DNA of 64,000 nucleotides from Clostridium_AI sp964409685 (lineage in GTDB: Bacteria > Bacillota > Clostridia > Lachnospirales > Lachnospiraceae): NCBI GenBank assembly GCA_964409685.1, contig CAYPEJ010000026.1, positions 1 through 64,000 on the forward strand, read 5' to 3'. The notes beneath the pieces were generated by a model, which was not told the DNA's origin, made no database searches, and saw nothing but the letters and a program-made list of their open reading frames with translations. Both the position numbers and the translations under genes were made by a program. Shown one piece after another: positions 42,778 to 52,151 of this stretch (its first letter is position 1; each line of letters starts with the position of its first letter).

Positions 42778-44490
42778 TTATGACGTCCGAAGTCTTTCAA
42801 ATATGGAGTATATGTCGATTTGACCGTATCCCCATTCTCGATTTGGATATACAATATCTTGCTCTTTTGCACCAATAATTAAATATTGGCGCATACCATT
42901 GGAATTAATCACCACATCATTTTGCAAAGTAACCGCCCACTCCATCACAAGTGCTGCAATACCCGCCGCTACTGCTGCGGAGACGCTGGATCCTGTCTTT
43001 GTACTAAAACGATTATTTGGGACTGGACCGTAGACATCTACTCCTGGCGCCGCTATTGTCGGCTGAATCCTTCCATTTCTAGTATACCCTCTTCCTGAAT
43101 GAATATAAATACTTTGTGTTTTATGGTTGTAAACAGAAGCTGTTGTAATCGTTGCTACATTTCCTGGTTCTGTAATGGTAACGTCTGGCTCAGAACGACT
43201 AAAATACGTAGTGGTATTAATAAATTCTTCAATAGGAAGCCATATGTTAAAACTTGTTGCTGCACTACTTCGATTATAGGCACGTATCTTCCAAATTCCT
43301 CTAGCTGGTGCGGAAAATCTCATAAATATAAGAAAATCTCCTGAACCAGGTTCAATTAGAATATAGGAAACTGTTGCGACTGTTTTTTCTAATAAAAATT
43401 TTACCGTTTCTCGCTTTCCAAGTCGGGGCTGAATTTCATTTATGACTTCTCCACTGGGCGAGGTCATTCCTATGGAAAATAGAGCAGGTGTCGTCGCCCA
43501 CAATTCCATGGTAAATCCCGATTCTCCCTCGCCTACACTAACTTCCACTTCTTCGTATCCACCAGCTTCTATAGTGCCACTACGGTAATGATGTCCTCGA
43601 TTTCCTTCATTTCCACTTCCACATACAAATGCCACACCACTATTATAACCAGTATAATCAATATAACGACACAATGGCGATGTACCGTTATGGTCTCCTG
43701 AATTAGTTCCCACTCCAAAGCAAATGATAATCGGTTTTTGTGCCGCTCTTGCCTGAAAGATAAGGTAGTAGACGCCTGCCATAATGTCATTTTCTTCAAA
43801 ACATTCTGCATTTTCATTTACCAAAAAGAAATCTCTAAGCTTTCTTCGCGCCTGTCTTAACTTTACTACAGTAATTATGCAGTTTGGTGCGATACCTGAA
43901 AATTCATTTCCTTCGTCAACATTTCCTGCTGCTACACCTGCCATAAAAGTTCCGTGTCCGTTCGTATCCGTTGTTGGAACTACACTAGATGGATTTTCAC
44001 TTCTTAAAGCTTCATTAATCTGGTCTTCCGTGTATTCGGTACCATAAGGAATTCCCACTGGTGACGGTCCTGTATCAATTGATTGATCCCATATGCTATG
44101 GATTCTTGTCGTTCCATCTTCATTTCTAAATACGGAATGTTGGTAATCAATGCCTGTATCTACAAAACCAATCATAACATCTTGCCCGTATAAATCAATA
44201 TAAGGTTGCCTTCTTAAACGTAGAACACCTGTCTCTTCCAGCACCGAAGTATCTAACAATCCATATAGTTTAGGAATAGAACGATATGTATAATTTTGCG
44301 ACCCAATATCTGCACTACCAATCGGTACATAGATAATAGCTTGTTGAATGGTCAGTATGATATAACAGATTGGATTATACTGGTCAATAACCTGTTGAAA
44401 ATTCCCTGTATAGTCAATGAGCAAAGGAATATATTCATCTGAATTAATTGGCGTCGTACATGCTGGAACATTTGCCTGTGGTGTATCCAA
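42778..44490 (-). CDS. S8-family (subtilisin-like) serine protease
   Basis: A 570-residue subtilase. Asp is in VMIGFVDTGIDYQHSVFRNE (about 106-125), His in TDTNGHGTFMAGVAAGNVDE (about 173-192) and Ser in RFSTKTGSSVSAAVAAGIAA (about 495-514). An insert of about 150 residues between His and Ser forms a beta-rich domain. No signal peptide is seen, so it is probably cytoplasmic or released on lysis. It belongs to the group that includes the Csp germination proteases, but nothing here ties it to germination. AGGAGG precedes the ATG. Confidence 0.92.
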   Translation of the reverse strand: MDTPQANVPACTTPINSDEYIPLLIDYTGNFQQVIDQYNPICYIILTIQQAIIYVPIGSADIGSQNYTYRSIPKLYGLLDTSVLEETGVLRLRRQPYIDLYGQDVMIGFVDTGIDYQHSVFRNEDGTTRIHSIWDQSIDTGPSPVGIPYGTEYTEDQINEALRSENPSSVVPTTDTNGHGTFMAGVAAGNVDEGNEFSGIAPNCIITVVKLRQARRKLRDFFLVNENAECFEENDIMAGVYYLIFQARAAQKPIIICFGVGTNSGDHNGTSPLCRYIDYTGYNSGVAFVCGSGNEGNRGHHYRSGTIEAGGYEEVEVSVGEGESGFTMELWATTPALFSIGMTSPSGEVINEIQPRLGKRETVKFLLEKTVATVSYILIEPGSGDFLIFMRFSAPARGIWKIRAYNRSSAATSFNIWLPIEEFINTTTYFSRSEPDVTITEPGNVATITTASVYNHKTQSIYIHSGRGYTRNGRIQPTIAAPGVDVYGPVPNNRFSTKTGSSVSAAVAAGIAALVMEWAVTLQNDVVINSNGMRQYLIIGAKEQDIVYPNREWGYGQIDIYSIFERLRTS

Positions 44491-44563
44491 TTTTCTACCT
44501 CCTACCTAATTTCCTTTCATTATTATATGCATAAAAGAAGATAGAATTTCCTATTCGTTAATA

Positions 44564-44604
44564 AAAACACCATTTATCACGTGAATCGCAATAAATGGTG
44601 TTTT
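44564..44604 (-). terminator. Terminator after clpX
   Basis: AAAACACCATTTAT pairs perfectly with ATAAATGGTGTTTT; TTTATTAAC follows on the minus strand. It separates clpX from the protease gene. Confidence 0.88.
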
Positions 44605-44616
44605 ATTTATACTTCT

Positions 44617-46005
44617 TTATACTTCTAATAAAGGTGTTTGATTTCTTCGAATCTCAATCAATGGCGCACCTTTTCCTTCTATATAATCTCTTGTTATCGT
44701 TACTCGACCGATATTATCATCTTTCGGTATCTCAAACATAATGTCTAACATAAATTTCTCGATAATGGCACGAAGGGCTCTAGCTCCTGTTTTCTTCTCC
44801 ATTGCCTTCTCAGCAATGGCTTCATATGCAGAGTCATCAAATTCCAAATCTACTTCATCTAAAAGCAGTAACTTTTGATACTGTTTTAATATGGCATTTT
44901 TCGGCTCTTTTAAGACTTTTACTAACATTTCCTTTGTTAATCCATCTAATGTATATACTACTGGAAGACGACCTAAAAACTCTGGAATCATACCAAATTC
45001 TCTTAAATCTTCTGTCTGAACTTTCGATAAAATGTTTGGTTCTTTGTCAATTTCATCTTTTAGACTTGCACTAAATCCGATAGATGTTTGATGATTTAGC
45101 CTTGCTTTGATAATTTTATCTAGCTCAGGGAATGCACCACCGCAGATAAATAAAATATTTTTCGTATTAATTGTGGTTAATGGAACCATAGCATTTTTAC
45201 TAGTTGCACCCACTGGTACTTCTACCTCGCTACCTTCTAGTAGTTTGAGTAACCCCTGTTGAACAGATTCTCCACTTACATCACGACTGTTTGTACTCTT
45301 TTTCTTTGCAATCTTATCAATCTCATCAATAAAGACAATTCCACGTTCTGCTTTTTCTACGTCATTGTCTGCTGCTTGTAAGAGTTTAGATAAGACACTT
45401 TCCACGTCATCACCGATATAACCAGCTTCTGTTAATGATGTGGCATCTGTAATCGCTAATGGAACTTGTAAAATACGAGCTAGAGTTTTCACTAAATATG
45501 TCTTACCACTTCCTGTAGGTCCAATCATAAGCATATTGGATTTTTCAATCTCAATATCATCTTGAGCTCCTGCTGATACACGTTTGTAGTGATTATATAC
45601 CGCAACAGAAATAACTTTTTTAGCATATTCTTGTCCAATTACGTACTCATCAAGACTTGCTTTAATAATATGTGGTGCAGGAAGTTTCTTTGGATCAAGC
45701 ACTTTTTCAGGTGCTTCTTTCTTTTCCTTCTTTTTCTTTAGCTTCTGATTTTTAGGAATATCATGTACAGAAGACATATTATTGTTCATCATATTTGGAT
45801 TCATCGTCATAAAATCCATATATGGCATATTTCCTGTATTCATTGTGTCAAATGTTTTCTGCATACAGTCGGAACAAATACAAATGTTGTTCGGTATATG
45901 AATCATCTTTCCTGCCTTACTTTCCGGTCTACGGCATATATAACAAATATCTTCATAATTACTGTTGTCACGTTCGTTTACATTGTCCTTAGTTTCATCA
46001 CTCAT
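44617..46005 (-). CDS. clpX: ClpX-type AAA+ unfoldase
   Basis: A 462-residue ClpX. The N-terminal zinc domain has CYICRRPE and CICSDCMQKTFDTM, and a Met/Asn- and Lys-rich linker (residues 55-98) separates it from the ATPase. Walker A is MLMIGPTGSGKTYLVKTLAR (about 157-176), Walker B IVFIDEIDKIAKKK, the pore loop GYIGDDVE. HQTSIGFSASL keeps the IGF loop that docks ClpP. No clpP or tig is beside it, and the linker and zinc domain differ from standard ClpX, so this may be a second paralogue. It has its own promoter and terminator. Confidence 0.93.
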   Translation of the reverse strand: MSDETKDNVNERDNSNYEDICYICRRPESKAGKMIHIPNNICICSDCMQKTFDTMNTGNMPYMDFMTMNPNMMNNNMSSVHDIPKNQKLKKKKEKKEAPEKVLDPKKLPAPHIIKASLDEYVIGQEYAKKVISVAVYNHYKRVSAGAQDDIEIEKSNMLMIGPTGSGKTYLVKTLARILQVPLAITDATSLTEAGYIGDDVESVLSKLLQAADNDVEKAERGIVFIDEIDKIAKKKSTNSRDVSGESVQQGLLKLLEGSEVEVPVGATSKNAMVPLTTINTKNILFICGGAFPELDKIIKARLNHQTSIGFSASLKDEIDKEPNILSKVQTEDLREFGMIPEFLGRLPVVYTLDGLTKEMLVKVLKEPKNAILKQYQKLLLLDEVDLEFDDSAYEAIAEKAMEKKTGARALRAIIEKFMLDIMFEIPKDDNIGRVTITRDYIEGKGAPLIEIRRNQTPLLEV

Positions 46006-46024
46006 ATATTTTTCTCCTTACTAA

Positions 46025-46091
46025 AACAGCTTGCGCTGAAAGCATAAATTGTATTTATTATATCCTACAATCACTTTCACCACAAGCTGTT
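46025..46091. repeat. Inverted repeat enclosing the clpX promoter
   Basis: AACAGCTTG (46025-46033) pairs with CAAGCTGTT (46083-46091), and CTGAAAG with CTTTCAC just inside. The repeat overlaps the -35 box and the leader. It could end the upstream htrA transcript or bind a regulator. Confidence 0.65.
46057..46085 (-). promoter_or_regulatory. Promoter of clpX
   Basis: TTGTGG (46080-46085), 17 nt and TATAAT (46057-46062) on the minus strand, about 50 bp before the start codon. Confidence 0.68.
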
Positions 46092-46123
46092 CCATATTAT
46101 TTTAAGAAATTCTTTATCTTTCC

Positions 46124-47662
46124 CTAATTTCCAAAGTATTTACGGAAATAATCGTAGAAATCTCTCAGTTCATCTTCACTATATTCTTGTGATGGGTCGG
46201 AAGGACTTTGTTCGGATGAATCTCCTCCGTTAGAATCACTTCCATTATTTGAAACTGTATCTTCTGAATATTTTAAATCTCCAAAATCTTCGCTAGACAT
46301 TAATGTTAATTTTAATTCTAGTTCTTCGTAAATGCCATCTTTATAACGTTGTACCGTTAATGTTACTTCCGTTCCTGCTTTATAACTATTAGCTCTTTGT
46401 TGCAACGAATCGATTGTCGCAACACCGACACCATTTAATTTTGTAATAACATCTCCTGCTAATACACCCGCTTTGTAAGCTGCACCGCCTTCTGGCACTT
46501 CTCTTACATAAACACCAACTGGAATATTTAGTTGACTACTTTCTTCTTGGGATACAGAGATACCACTTAAACCTAAGTAACCTTCTTTTCCTTCTGGTAC
46601 TTCTTCTCCATTCATAAGTTCATCTAAAATAGTTTGTGCATTGGAGATTGGAATCGCAAAACACATACCTTCAATTGTGTCTTCTACCAATTTAGCAGAA
46701 TTAATTCCAATTACTTTACCATCTAGATTTAATAATGCACCACCACTATTTCCACCATTAATAGCGGCATCTGTTTGGATTAGTGTCATTTTTACATTTT
46801 CAATGGTAACTTCTCTATCTAGTGCACTCACTACTCCAACGGTACAAGATTGTCCTAGGCCTAATGCATTTCCAATGGCTACTACTGTATCGCCGACTTT
46901 TACACTATCAGATGTTCCTAATTCTGCAATCTTAATTGCATTACGTGTCGATTCTTCTACATTTTTCTTTTTCACAGCAATAACAGCTAAATCTCCTGTA
47001 GAGTCTGCACCTTTTAAAGTTGCTTGTACGTCTGTGTCATCACAAAATGTAACGTTAATGGCAGATGCACCTGCAACTACATGGTTGTTGGTTGAAATAT
47101 AGTAAAAGGTATCATCTTCTCCAATAATAATCCCTGAACCTGCACCTTCTTGTATCTCATTATAAGTTTGTCCGAAAATATTTGTCACTTGGGACTCAAT
47201 CTGACATGTAATGGATACGATAGCAGCCATGTTATCTTCTACTACTTTTGTTACGGAGTTATCCAAACTAATATCAGATAATACAACCGTATCTTCTAAT
47301 GGAGTATCATTTACATAGGTATCTTTTTGAAGCTGTTCTTCTAGACTAGTATCAGAACCACTTCGAATCTCAGATGCCATATCACTAAACTGCCAGATTG
47401 CACCTCCGATGATACCAACTACTAATGCACCAGATATACCAAGCGCTACTTTAGTTGTAAAAGATAATTTATGTTTTGGTTTCTTACCGTTCGGATTATA
47501 ATTTGGATTATTTTGATTTCCATTTGGATTCATATTGAAGTTTCCGTTAAAGTTCCCGTTAAAGTTTTCGTTAAAACTGTTATCGGAATTACCATTTGAA
47601 TTTGAATTCGTATTTTGATTAAAATCTTGGTTATAATTTTGGTTCGTATTATGTTCGTCCAT
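46124..47662 (-). CDS. HtrA/DegP-like membrane serine protease with PDZ domain
   Basis: A trypsin-like quality-control protease anchored in the membrane. The cytoplasmic N-terminus (about 65 residues) is very rich in Asn with NFNGNFNGNF repeats. One helix (VALGISGALVVGIIGGAIWQ, about 75-95) leads outside. The triad is His in YYISTNNHVVAG, Asp in STGDLAVIAVKK and Ser in AAINGGNSGGALLNLDG. A PDZ domain follows (about 370-465), then a Ser/Asp-rich tail ending in a helix. I use ATG at 47662 with AAGGAG 8 nt upstream (512 residues). The frame extends 12 codons further. Confidence 0.94.
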   Translation of the reverse strand: MDEHNTNQNYNQDFNQNTNSNSNGNSDNSFNENFNGNFNGNFNMNPNGNQNNPNYNPNGKKPKHKLSFTTKVALGISGALVVGIIGGAIWQFSDMASEIRSGSDTSLEEQLQKDTYVNDTPLEDTVVLSDISLDNSVTKVVEDNMAAIVSITCQIESQVTNIFGQTYNEIQEGAGSGIIIGEDDTFYYISTNNHVVAGASAINVTFCDDTDVQATLKGADSTGDLAVIAVKKKNVEESTRNAIKIAELGTSDSVKVGDTVVAIGNALGLGQSCTVGVVSALDREVTIENVKMTLIQTDAAINGGNSGGALLNLDGKVIGINSAKLVEDTIEGMCFAIPISNAQTILDELMNGEEVPEGKEGYLGLSGISVSQEESSQLNIPVGVYVREVPEGGAAYKAGVLAGDVITKLNGVGVATIDSLQQRANSYKAGTEVTLTVQRYKDGIYEELELKLTLMSSEDFGDLKYSEDTVSNNGSDSNGGDSSEQSPSDPSQEYSEDELRDFYDYFRKYFGN

Positions 47663-47712
47663 TAGAAAGACTCCTTTCCCCACACTTATATATTTCAATA
47701 TATATTTTTTTA

Positions 47713-47740
47713 TATAGTTTGACTTTATTACTAAACTATA
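47713..47740. promoter_or_regulatory. Inverted repeat upstream of htrA
   Basis: TATAGTTT (47713-47720) and AAACTATA (47733-47740) are separated by 12 bp, about 50 bp before the htrA start. A regulator site is possible; no known box is matched. Confidence 0.4.
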
Positions 47741-47774
47741 ACAAGAATTTGTGTACTGCTTGTGAAATAATTTA

Positions 47775-47803
47775 TTGTAGATTATTATTTAATATTGTAT
47801 TAT
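47775..47803 (+). promoter_or_regulatory. Promoter of the sugar transferase gene
   Basis: TTGTAG (47775-47780), 17 nt and TATTAT (47798-47803) on the plus strand, about 55 bp before the start. Confidence 0.55.
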
Positions 47804-47859
47804 AATAATTAGACTATGTCAAAAGACATTTTGAATTTATGAAAGGTAATGGTGAATAC

Positions 47860-49284
47860 ATGATAAAAGATAATCAGAAGCTTTTTAACCGATTCCATAT
47901 CCTGTTAGATGCTTTTATTATGATAATTTCCTTTATTCTAACTTACGAATTACGTTTTAAAAGTTTTTTAATTTACAAATTTGACTGGCTGACACCGTTT
48001 GGATATTATCCTCCAGCTGAACAGTATGCATCCTTGTTAATATATATTGTACCTTTGTACTTGCTTTTCTATTACGGATGTCATGTCTATGACTCAAAGC
48101 GCTCGAAGAGTTTCCGCTTTGAACTATGGGATTTATTTAAGGCAAATACGTTAGGTATTATTTGTTTCTCATTCATACTTGTCATGCTGAAGCAGTCTAT
48201 GAAGTTTATGCGTAGTTTCTTATTCATTTATTTTATAATGAATATTTTGCTTGCTTTTATAAGTAGAGTAATCTTGCGAATAGTTCTATCTTATTATAGA
48301 AAGAAAGGATTTAACCAAAAGCATGTACTGGTAGTTGGCTACAGTCGTACTGCGGAACGTTATATTAACCGTGTTCTACTTAATCCTGAATGGGGTTATC
48401 ATATTCATGGTATCTTAGATGATACTATGGAATCTGGTACTCTTTATAAAAATATTAAAGTGCTCGATGGAATTAATAAGTTAGAATCTATTCTAGAACG
48501 AAATGATTTGGATGAAATCGCCATTACATTAAGTATCAGCGAGTACGCAAAACTTGAGAAAATCGTTGCATTATGTGAGAAATCTGGCGTACACACAAAG
48601 TTTATTCCAGACTATAACAATATTATTCCAACGAAACCTTACATTGAAGATATTAACGGATTACCTGTAATTAATATCCGTAATGTTCCGTTAAGTAATA
48701 TGTTAAACAAAATTGTAAAACGTACCTTTGATATCGTTGGTTCGATTGCTGCTATTATTGTTTTCTCCATTCCAATGATAGTAACTGCGATTATAATTAA
48801 ATCGACTTCTAAAGGTCCTTTAATTTTCAAGCAAACCCGTATTGGCTTACACAACAAGGAATTTGAGATGTATAAATTCCGTTCTATGGAAGTACAAGCA
48901 CCCGATAAAGAAAAACACCAATGGACAACCCCAAACGATCCTCGTGTTACTCCGATTGGGAAATTTATTCGCCGTACAAGTATTGATGAGCTTCCTCAGC
49001 TTTTCAACGTACTAAAGGGGGATATGAGTTTAGTTGGTCCTAGACCAGAGCGACCATTTTTTGTCGAGAAGTTTAAAGAAGAGATTCCTCGTTATATGAT
49101 CAAACACCAAGTAAGACCTGGAATGACTGGTTGGGCACAGGTAAGTGGTTATCGTGGCGATACTTCTATTATTAAGAGAATTGAACATGATTTGTATTAT
49201 ATTGAAAACTGGACATTAGGATTTGATATTAAGATTATGTTTTTAACGGTATTTAAAGGATTTATTAATAAAAATGCATATTAG
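47860..49284 (+). CDS. Undecaprenyl-phosphate sugar phosphotransferase (WcaJ/WbaP type)
   Basis: An initiating enzyme for surface polysaccharide that moves a sugar-1-phosphate onto undecaprenyl phosphate. Four to five N-terminal helices (FHILLDAFIMIISFILTYEL) are followed by a Rossmann-like CoA-binding domain (HVLVVGYSRTAERYINRVLL) and the catalytic part with KRTFDIVGSIAAIIVFSIPM, FKQTRIGLHNKEFEMYKFRS and GDMSLVGPRPERPFFVEKFK. I use ATG at 47860 (474 residues), which gives the common MIKDNQ start; an ATG at 47839 lacks a ribosome site. A cell-wall LCP gene follows. No other polysaccharide genes are seen. Confidence 0.92.
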   Translation: MIKDNQKLFNRFHILLDAFIMIISFILTYELRFKSFLIYKFDWLTPFGYYPPAEQYASLLIYIVPLYLLFYYGCHVYDSKRSKSFRFELWDLFKANTLGIICFSFILVMLKQSMKFMRSFLFIYFIMNILLAFISRVILRIVLSYYRKKGFNQKHVLVVGYSRTAERYINRVLLNPEWGYHIHGILDDTMESGTLYKNIKVLDGINKLESILERNDLDEIAITLSISEYAKLEKIVALCEKSGVHTKFIPDYNNIIPTKPYIEDINGLPVINIRNVPLSNMLNKIVKRTFDIVGSIAAIIVFSIPMIVTAIIIKSTSKGPLIFKQTRIGLHNKEFEMYKFRSMEVQAPDKEKHQWTTPNDPRVTPIGKFIRRTSIDELPQLFNVLKGDMSLVGPRPERPFFVEKFKEEIPRYMIKHQVRPGMTGWAQVSGYRGDTSIIKRIEHDLYYIENWTLGFDIKIMFLTVFKGFINKNAY

Positions 49285-49353
49285 TTTGTGTACAGACTTA
49301 CAAATTGGCTTATAATAAACAATAAACTTGTAATAGGAAAAGAGGATATGTGT

Positions 49354-50412
49354 ATGAGTAGGGATTCTAGGAAAACAGTACCAAAGAAAAGGAAACTTTC
49401 TAAAAAAGGACGAAGAAAGAGACGGATTCGTCGCATTTTAGCATTTGAATTTATTCTTATTTTACTATTAATACCCGTTGTATTTGCCATTGTCAGCTTA
49501 ACAAAGATTCAAGTTTATGAAGCTGATTTGGAAAGTTTAGTGCAAAATGATGTAAAAGATGCCAACATGGATGACTATCGAAATATTGTGGTATATGGTG
49601 TAGACTCTCGTGCTAACGAATTAGACAAAAACACTCGAACCGATTCGATTATCATTGTAAGCATCAATAAAAAGACAAAAGACATTAAGTTATCTTCCGT
49701 TTTTCGTGATACCTTTTTAAGCATTGAAGATCACGGATACACAAAGGTAAATCATGCTTATGCTTATGGTGGTCCTGCATTGTCCATTAGTACACTGAAC
49801 AAAAACTTAGATTTAAACATCACCGACTTTGTTACCGTAAACTTTTCTGCATTGACCAATGTAATTGATTTACTGGGTGGAATTGAACTTACGATTACAG
49901 AAGACGAATTAGAATATGTAAATGCATATACAAGAGATGTCGCTAAGATCAACGGCATGGATTATACTTACTTAAAATCTGCCGGAACACAAACCGTAAC
50001 AGGTGTTCAAGCAACAGGTTACTGTCGTGTACGTTATACTGCTGGTGGTGATTTTACAAGAGCAGAACGTCAAAGAACTGTATTAAAAGCAATCTTTGAG
50101 AAAGCAAAAAAATCTAATCCAGTCACATTGTATAAGGTTGCAGATGAGATCCTTCCACAAATTTATACAAGTTTATCCACTGCTGAGATATTAAAATTAG
50201 GTATGGCTTTACCTTTTTATAACATGGCAGATAGTCAAGGATTTCCATTTGAGAATAAGACAGGGAAAATTAATTCCGCTTCCGTTGTTGTTCCAACTAC
50301 ATTAAGTAGTAATGTAACAGAACTTCACGAGTATTTATTTGGAACAAGTGGATATGAGCCAACGGAAACAGTGAATGCAATTAGTAATCAGATTCGTTCT
50401 TATGGATATTAA
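49354..50412 (+). CDS. LytR-CpsA-Psr (LCP) family glycopolymer ligase
   Basis: An LCP enzyme that attaches lipid-linked glycopolymers to peptidoglycan. A short basic N-terminus (KKRKLSKKGRRKRRIRR) is followed by one helix (ILAFEFILILLLIPVVFAIV) and the extracellular LCP domain with RTDSIIIVSINKKTKDIKLS, SVFRDTFLSI and GYCRVRYTAGGDFTRAERQR, which hold the catalytic Arg and Asp residues. I start at ATG 49354 with AGAGG about 8 nt upstream (352 residues); the frame is open from 49288. It lies after the sugar transferase and a weak terminator follows, so the two fit as one wall-polymer unit. Confidence 0.93.
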   Translation: MSRDSRKTVPKKRKLSKKGRRKRRIRRILAFEFILILLLIPVVFAIVSLTKIQVYEADLESLVQNDVKDANMDDYRNIVVYGVDSRANELDKNTRTDSIIIVSINKKTKDIKLSSVFRDTFLSIEDHGYTKVNHAYAYGGPALSISTLNKNLDLNITDFVTVNFSALTNVIDLLGGIELTITEDELEYVNAYTRDVAKINGMDYTYLKSAGTQTVTGVQATGYCRVRYTAGGDFTRAERQRTVLKAIFEKAKKSNPVTLYKVADEILPQIYTSLSTAEILKLGMALPFYNMADSQGFPFENKTGKINSASVVVPTTLSSNVTELHEYLFGTSGYEPTETVNAISNQIRSYGY

Positions 50413-50432
50413 TAATGTAGAGCAAAATACAT

Positions 50433-50452
50433 GCACCCTATTTTTAGGGTGC
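50433..50452 (+). terminator. Terminator after the LCP gene
   Basis: GCACCCT pairs with AGGGTGC around ATTTTT, followed by TATTTAATT. Confidence 0.65.
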
Positions 50453-50459
50453 TATTTAA

Positions 50460-50488
50460 TTGACATTATAATGTAGAGAAGGTATAAT
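50460..50488 (+). promoter_or_regulatory. Promoter of the FAD oxidoreductase gene
   Basis: TTGACA (50460-50465), 17 nt and TATAAT (50483-50488): perfect consensus. A leader of about 75 nt follows without clear structure. Confidence 0.88.
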
Positions 50489-50567
50489 TTTAATATAATA
50501 ACTGTTTATTTTTTACATCATGCTATTCTATTTTGTAAGAAAATAATTTATTGAAGGAGTGTAACAC

Positions 50568-51848
50568 ATGAATGATTTAATCGTGATTGGTGCAGGTCCA
50601 GCAGGTCTTTGGACAGCTATTACAGCCGCTTCACAAGGACTTAAAGTAGTCGTAATAGAAGGAAAAAAAGATATTACTAAGATAACACGAGCTTGCTCTT
50701 CGCAGTTTGTATTGGATGAAGGATATGAAGATGAAACAATACATATTCAAGATAATAAAATTATTTATACGAAAAATAACTTTGAGGTACCATATACAGG
50801 ACGAACACTTGATGTTATTCGATGTAATTATTTTTCACCAAAAGGATACAAGGCTCATTTTGCTCGTACAGATAAAAAGCCAATTGCAGTCAAATTTGAC
50901 AAAAGTCATTTACTAAAAGATTTAAAAGAGCAATGTGAATCTTTAAACATTCTATTACGGTTTGGATGTATGGCTTATGACGGAGAGGACAAGGGAGATC
51001 ATGTGGAAGTTAAAATTCAACATGATGGTGCTCATGAAATAATTGAAGCGAAAAAATTAGTGATTGCAGAAGGTGTTAAAGCAAAAATGGCAGGTGTATT
51101 TGGATTCAATAAAGACAGACAGTTTTTTGGAACCCCATTAGTCGTAAGCTACTATTTAAAGAATACAAAAGGATTTGAAAAGCAAAGCTGGAATCAATAT
51201 TATGGAAATGTTTATCATCCTTTTGCAGAAATTATGGTAGGTACAAGTATAGAAAGCTTAGATGAAGTAGAATTAACTGTTATGGGAACAAAAGATTTGA
51301 AAGCTGATATGTTATTCGAAAAACTTGTAAAAGACAGCCCACTAAGTGAAAATCTTGCTCAAGCTGAAATAGTAAATAAGACAGGATGTAGTGTAAAGTC
51401 CTATGTTCCGCTTAAAACACCATATAAGGGAAATGTTCTTGTAATTGGTGACAGTGCAGCTCATATAGAAGTAATTGTACAAGGAGCTTTGATGTGTGGA
51501 TACCATGCAGGACGAGCAGTCAAAAAAGAATTAAACGGAGAAAATGGTTTTCAAGAGTATTCTGAATGGTGGCAGAAAGCATTTGAATTCAATCGTATGG
51601 ACGGCCATGAATTCATAAAATTTTATGGCACTTTAGGAATTAAGGCAAGATTTACAGATGATGAAATTGATTATTTGTTCTCCTTCGTAGACGGAAAGAA
51701 TATATGTGGAATGTTTAGTCAATTTGAATTACCTAAGAAATTATGGTGTGCGATTTTAGAATATCGCGATCAAATCAAAGAGGAAAGACCTGATATATAT
51801 GAAAAAATACAACCAATTGAACAATTAAAAGAACAAGGGTTGATATAA
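50568..51848 (+). CDS. FAD-dependent oxidoreductase, geranylgeranyl-reductase-like
   Basis: A 426-residue flavoprotein. The N-terminal dinucleotide site is LIVIGAGPAGLWTAITAASQ (about 4-23) with the second Glu in VVVIEGKKD. The distal FAD motif is NVLVIGDSAAHIEVIVQGAL (about 293-312). ACSSQFVLDEGYED near residues 42-55 holds a cysteine where geranylgeranyl-reductase relatives have a redox-related motif. GAGGAGTG-type spacing (GAAGGAGTGTAACAC) precedes the ATG. It is monocistronic with a strong promoter and terminator. Substrate unknown; lipid or quinone double-bond reduction is possible from the family only. Confidence 0.88.
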   Translation: MNDLIVIGAGPAGLWTAITAASQGLKVVVIEGKKDITKITRACSSQFVLDEGYEDETIHIQDNKIIYTKNNFEVPYTGRTLDVIRCNYFSPKGYKAHFARTDKKPIAVKFDKSHLLKDLKEQCESLNILLRFGCMAYDGEDKGDHVEVKIQHDGAHEIIEAKKLVIAEGVKAKMAGVFGFNKDRQFFGTPLVVSYYLKNTKGFEKQSWNQYYGNVYHPFAEIMVGTSIESLDEVELTVMGTKDLKADMLFEKLVKDSPLSENLAQAEIVNKTGCSVKSYVPLKTPYKGNVLVIGDSAAHIEVIVQGALMCGYHAGRAVKKELNGENGFQEYSEWWQKAFEFNRMDGHEFIKFYGTLGIKARFTDDEIDYLFSFVDGKNICGMFSQFELPKKLWCAILEYRDQIKEERPDIYEKIQPIEQLKEQGLI

Positions 51849-51884
51849 ATTCGCAACTTTGAATCCCAAGTCTATCAATTCACC

Positions 51885-51917
51885 AGCCCTATAGAAGCTT
51901 TTATATTCCATAGGGCT
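51885..51917 (+). terminator. Terminator after the FAD oxidoreductase gene
   Basis: AGCCCTAT pairs with ATAGGGCT, followed by GTTTCTAT. Confidence 0.7.
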
Positions 51918-52068
51918 GTTTCTATAACTTAGTAATATTATATGTATAAAGTAAATTCAAAATCCTGTATGTATATTCATCAGGTGCATCTTTTATTTGA
52001 TAGACAATTCTTCCTTTCTGAAAACATAGTTCTAAATATTATTATATCACTAAATATACATAAGTAAA

Positions 52069-52121
52069 AAGAGTATTGATTTCTAAATGAAAGACTCTCA
52101 TTTATTTCAATCAATACTCTT
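52069..52121 (-). terminator. Terminator after the 87-residue gene
   Basis: On the minus strand AAGAGTATTGATT pairs perfectly with AATCAATACTCTT, followed by TTTAC. Inside is a smaller hairpin (AAATGA with TCATTT). Confidence 0.78.
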
Positions 52122-52151
52122 ATCATACTACTCAAAAGATAATCCTATAAT

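Larger units (their letters stand above)
51849..52151. other. Intergenic region with two terminators
   Basis: Two convergent terminators are seen. A minus-strand stretch at 51925-52038 is open for 38 codons and reads protein-like (for example GRIVYQIKDAPDEYTYRILN) but has no start codon. It may be the remnant of a lost gene or chance. Confidence 0.45.
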
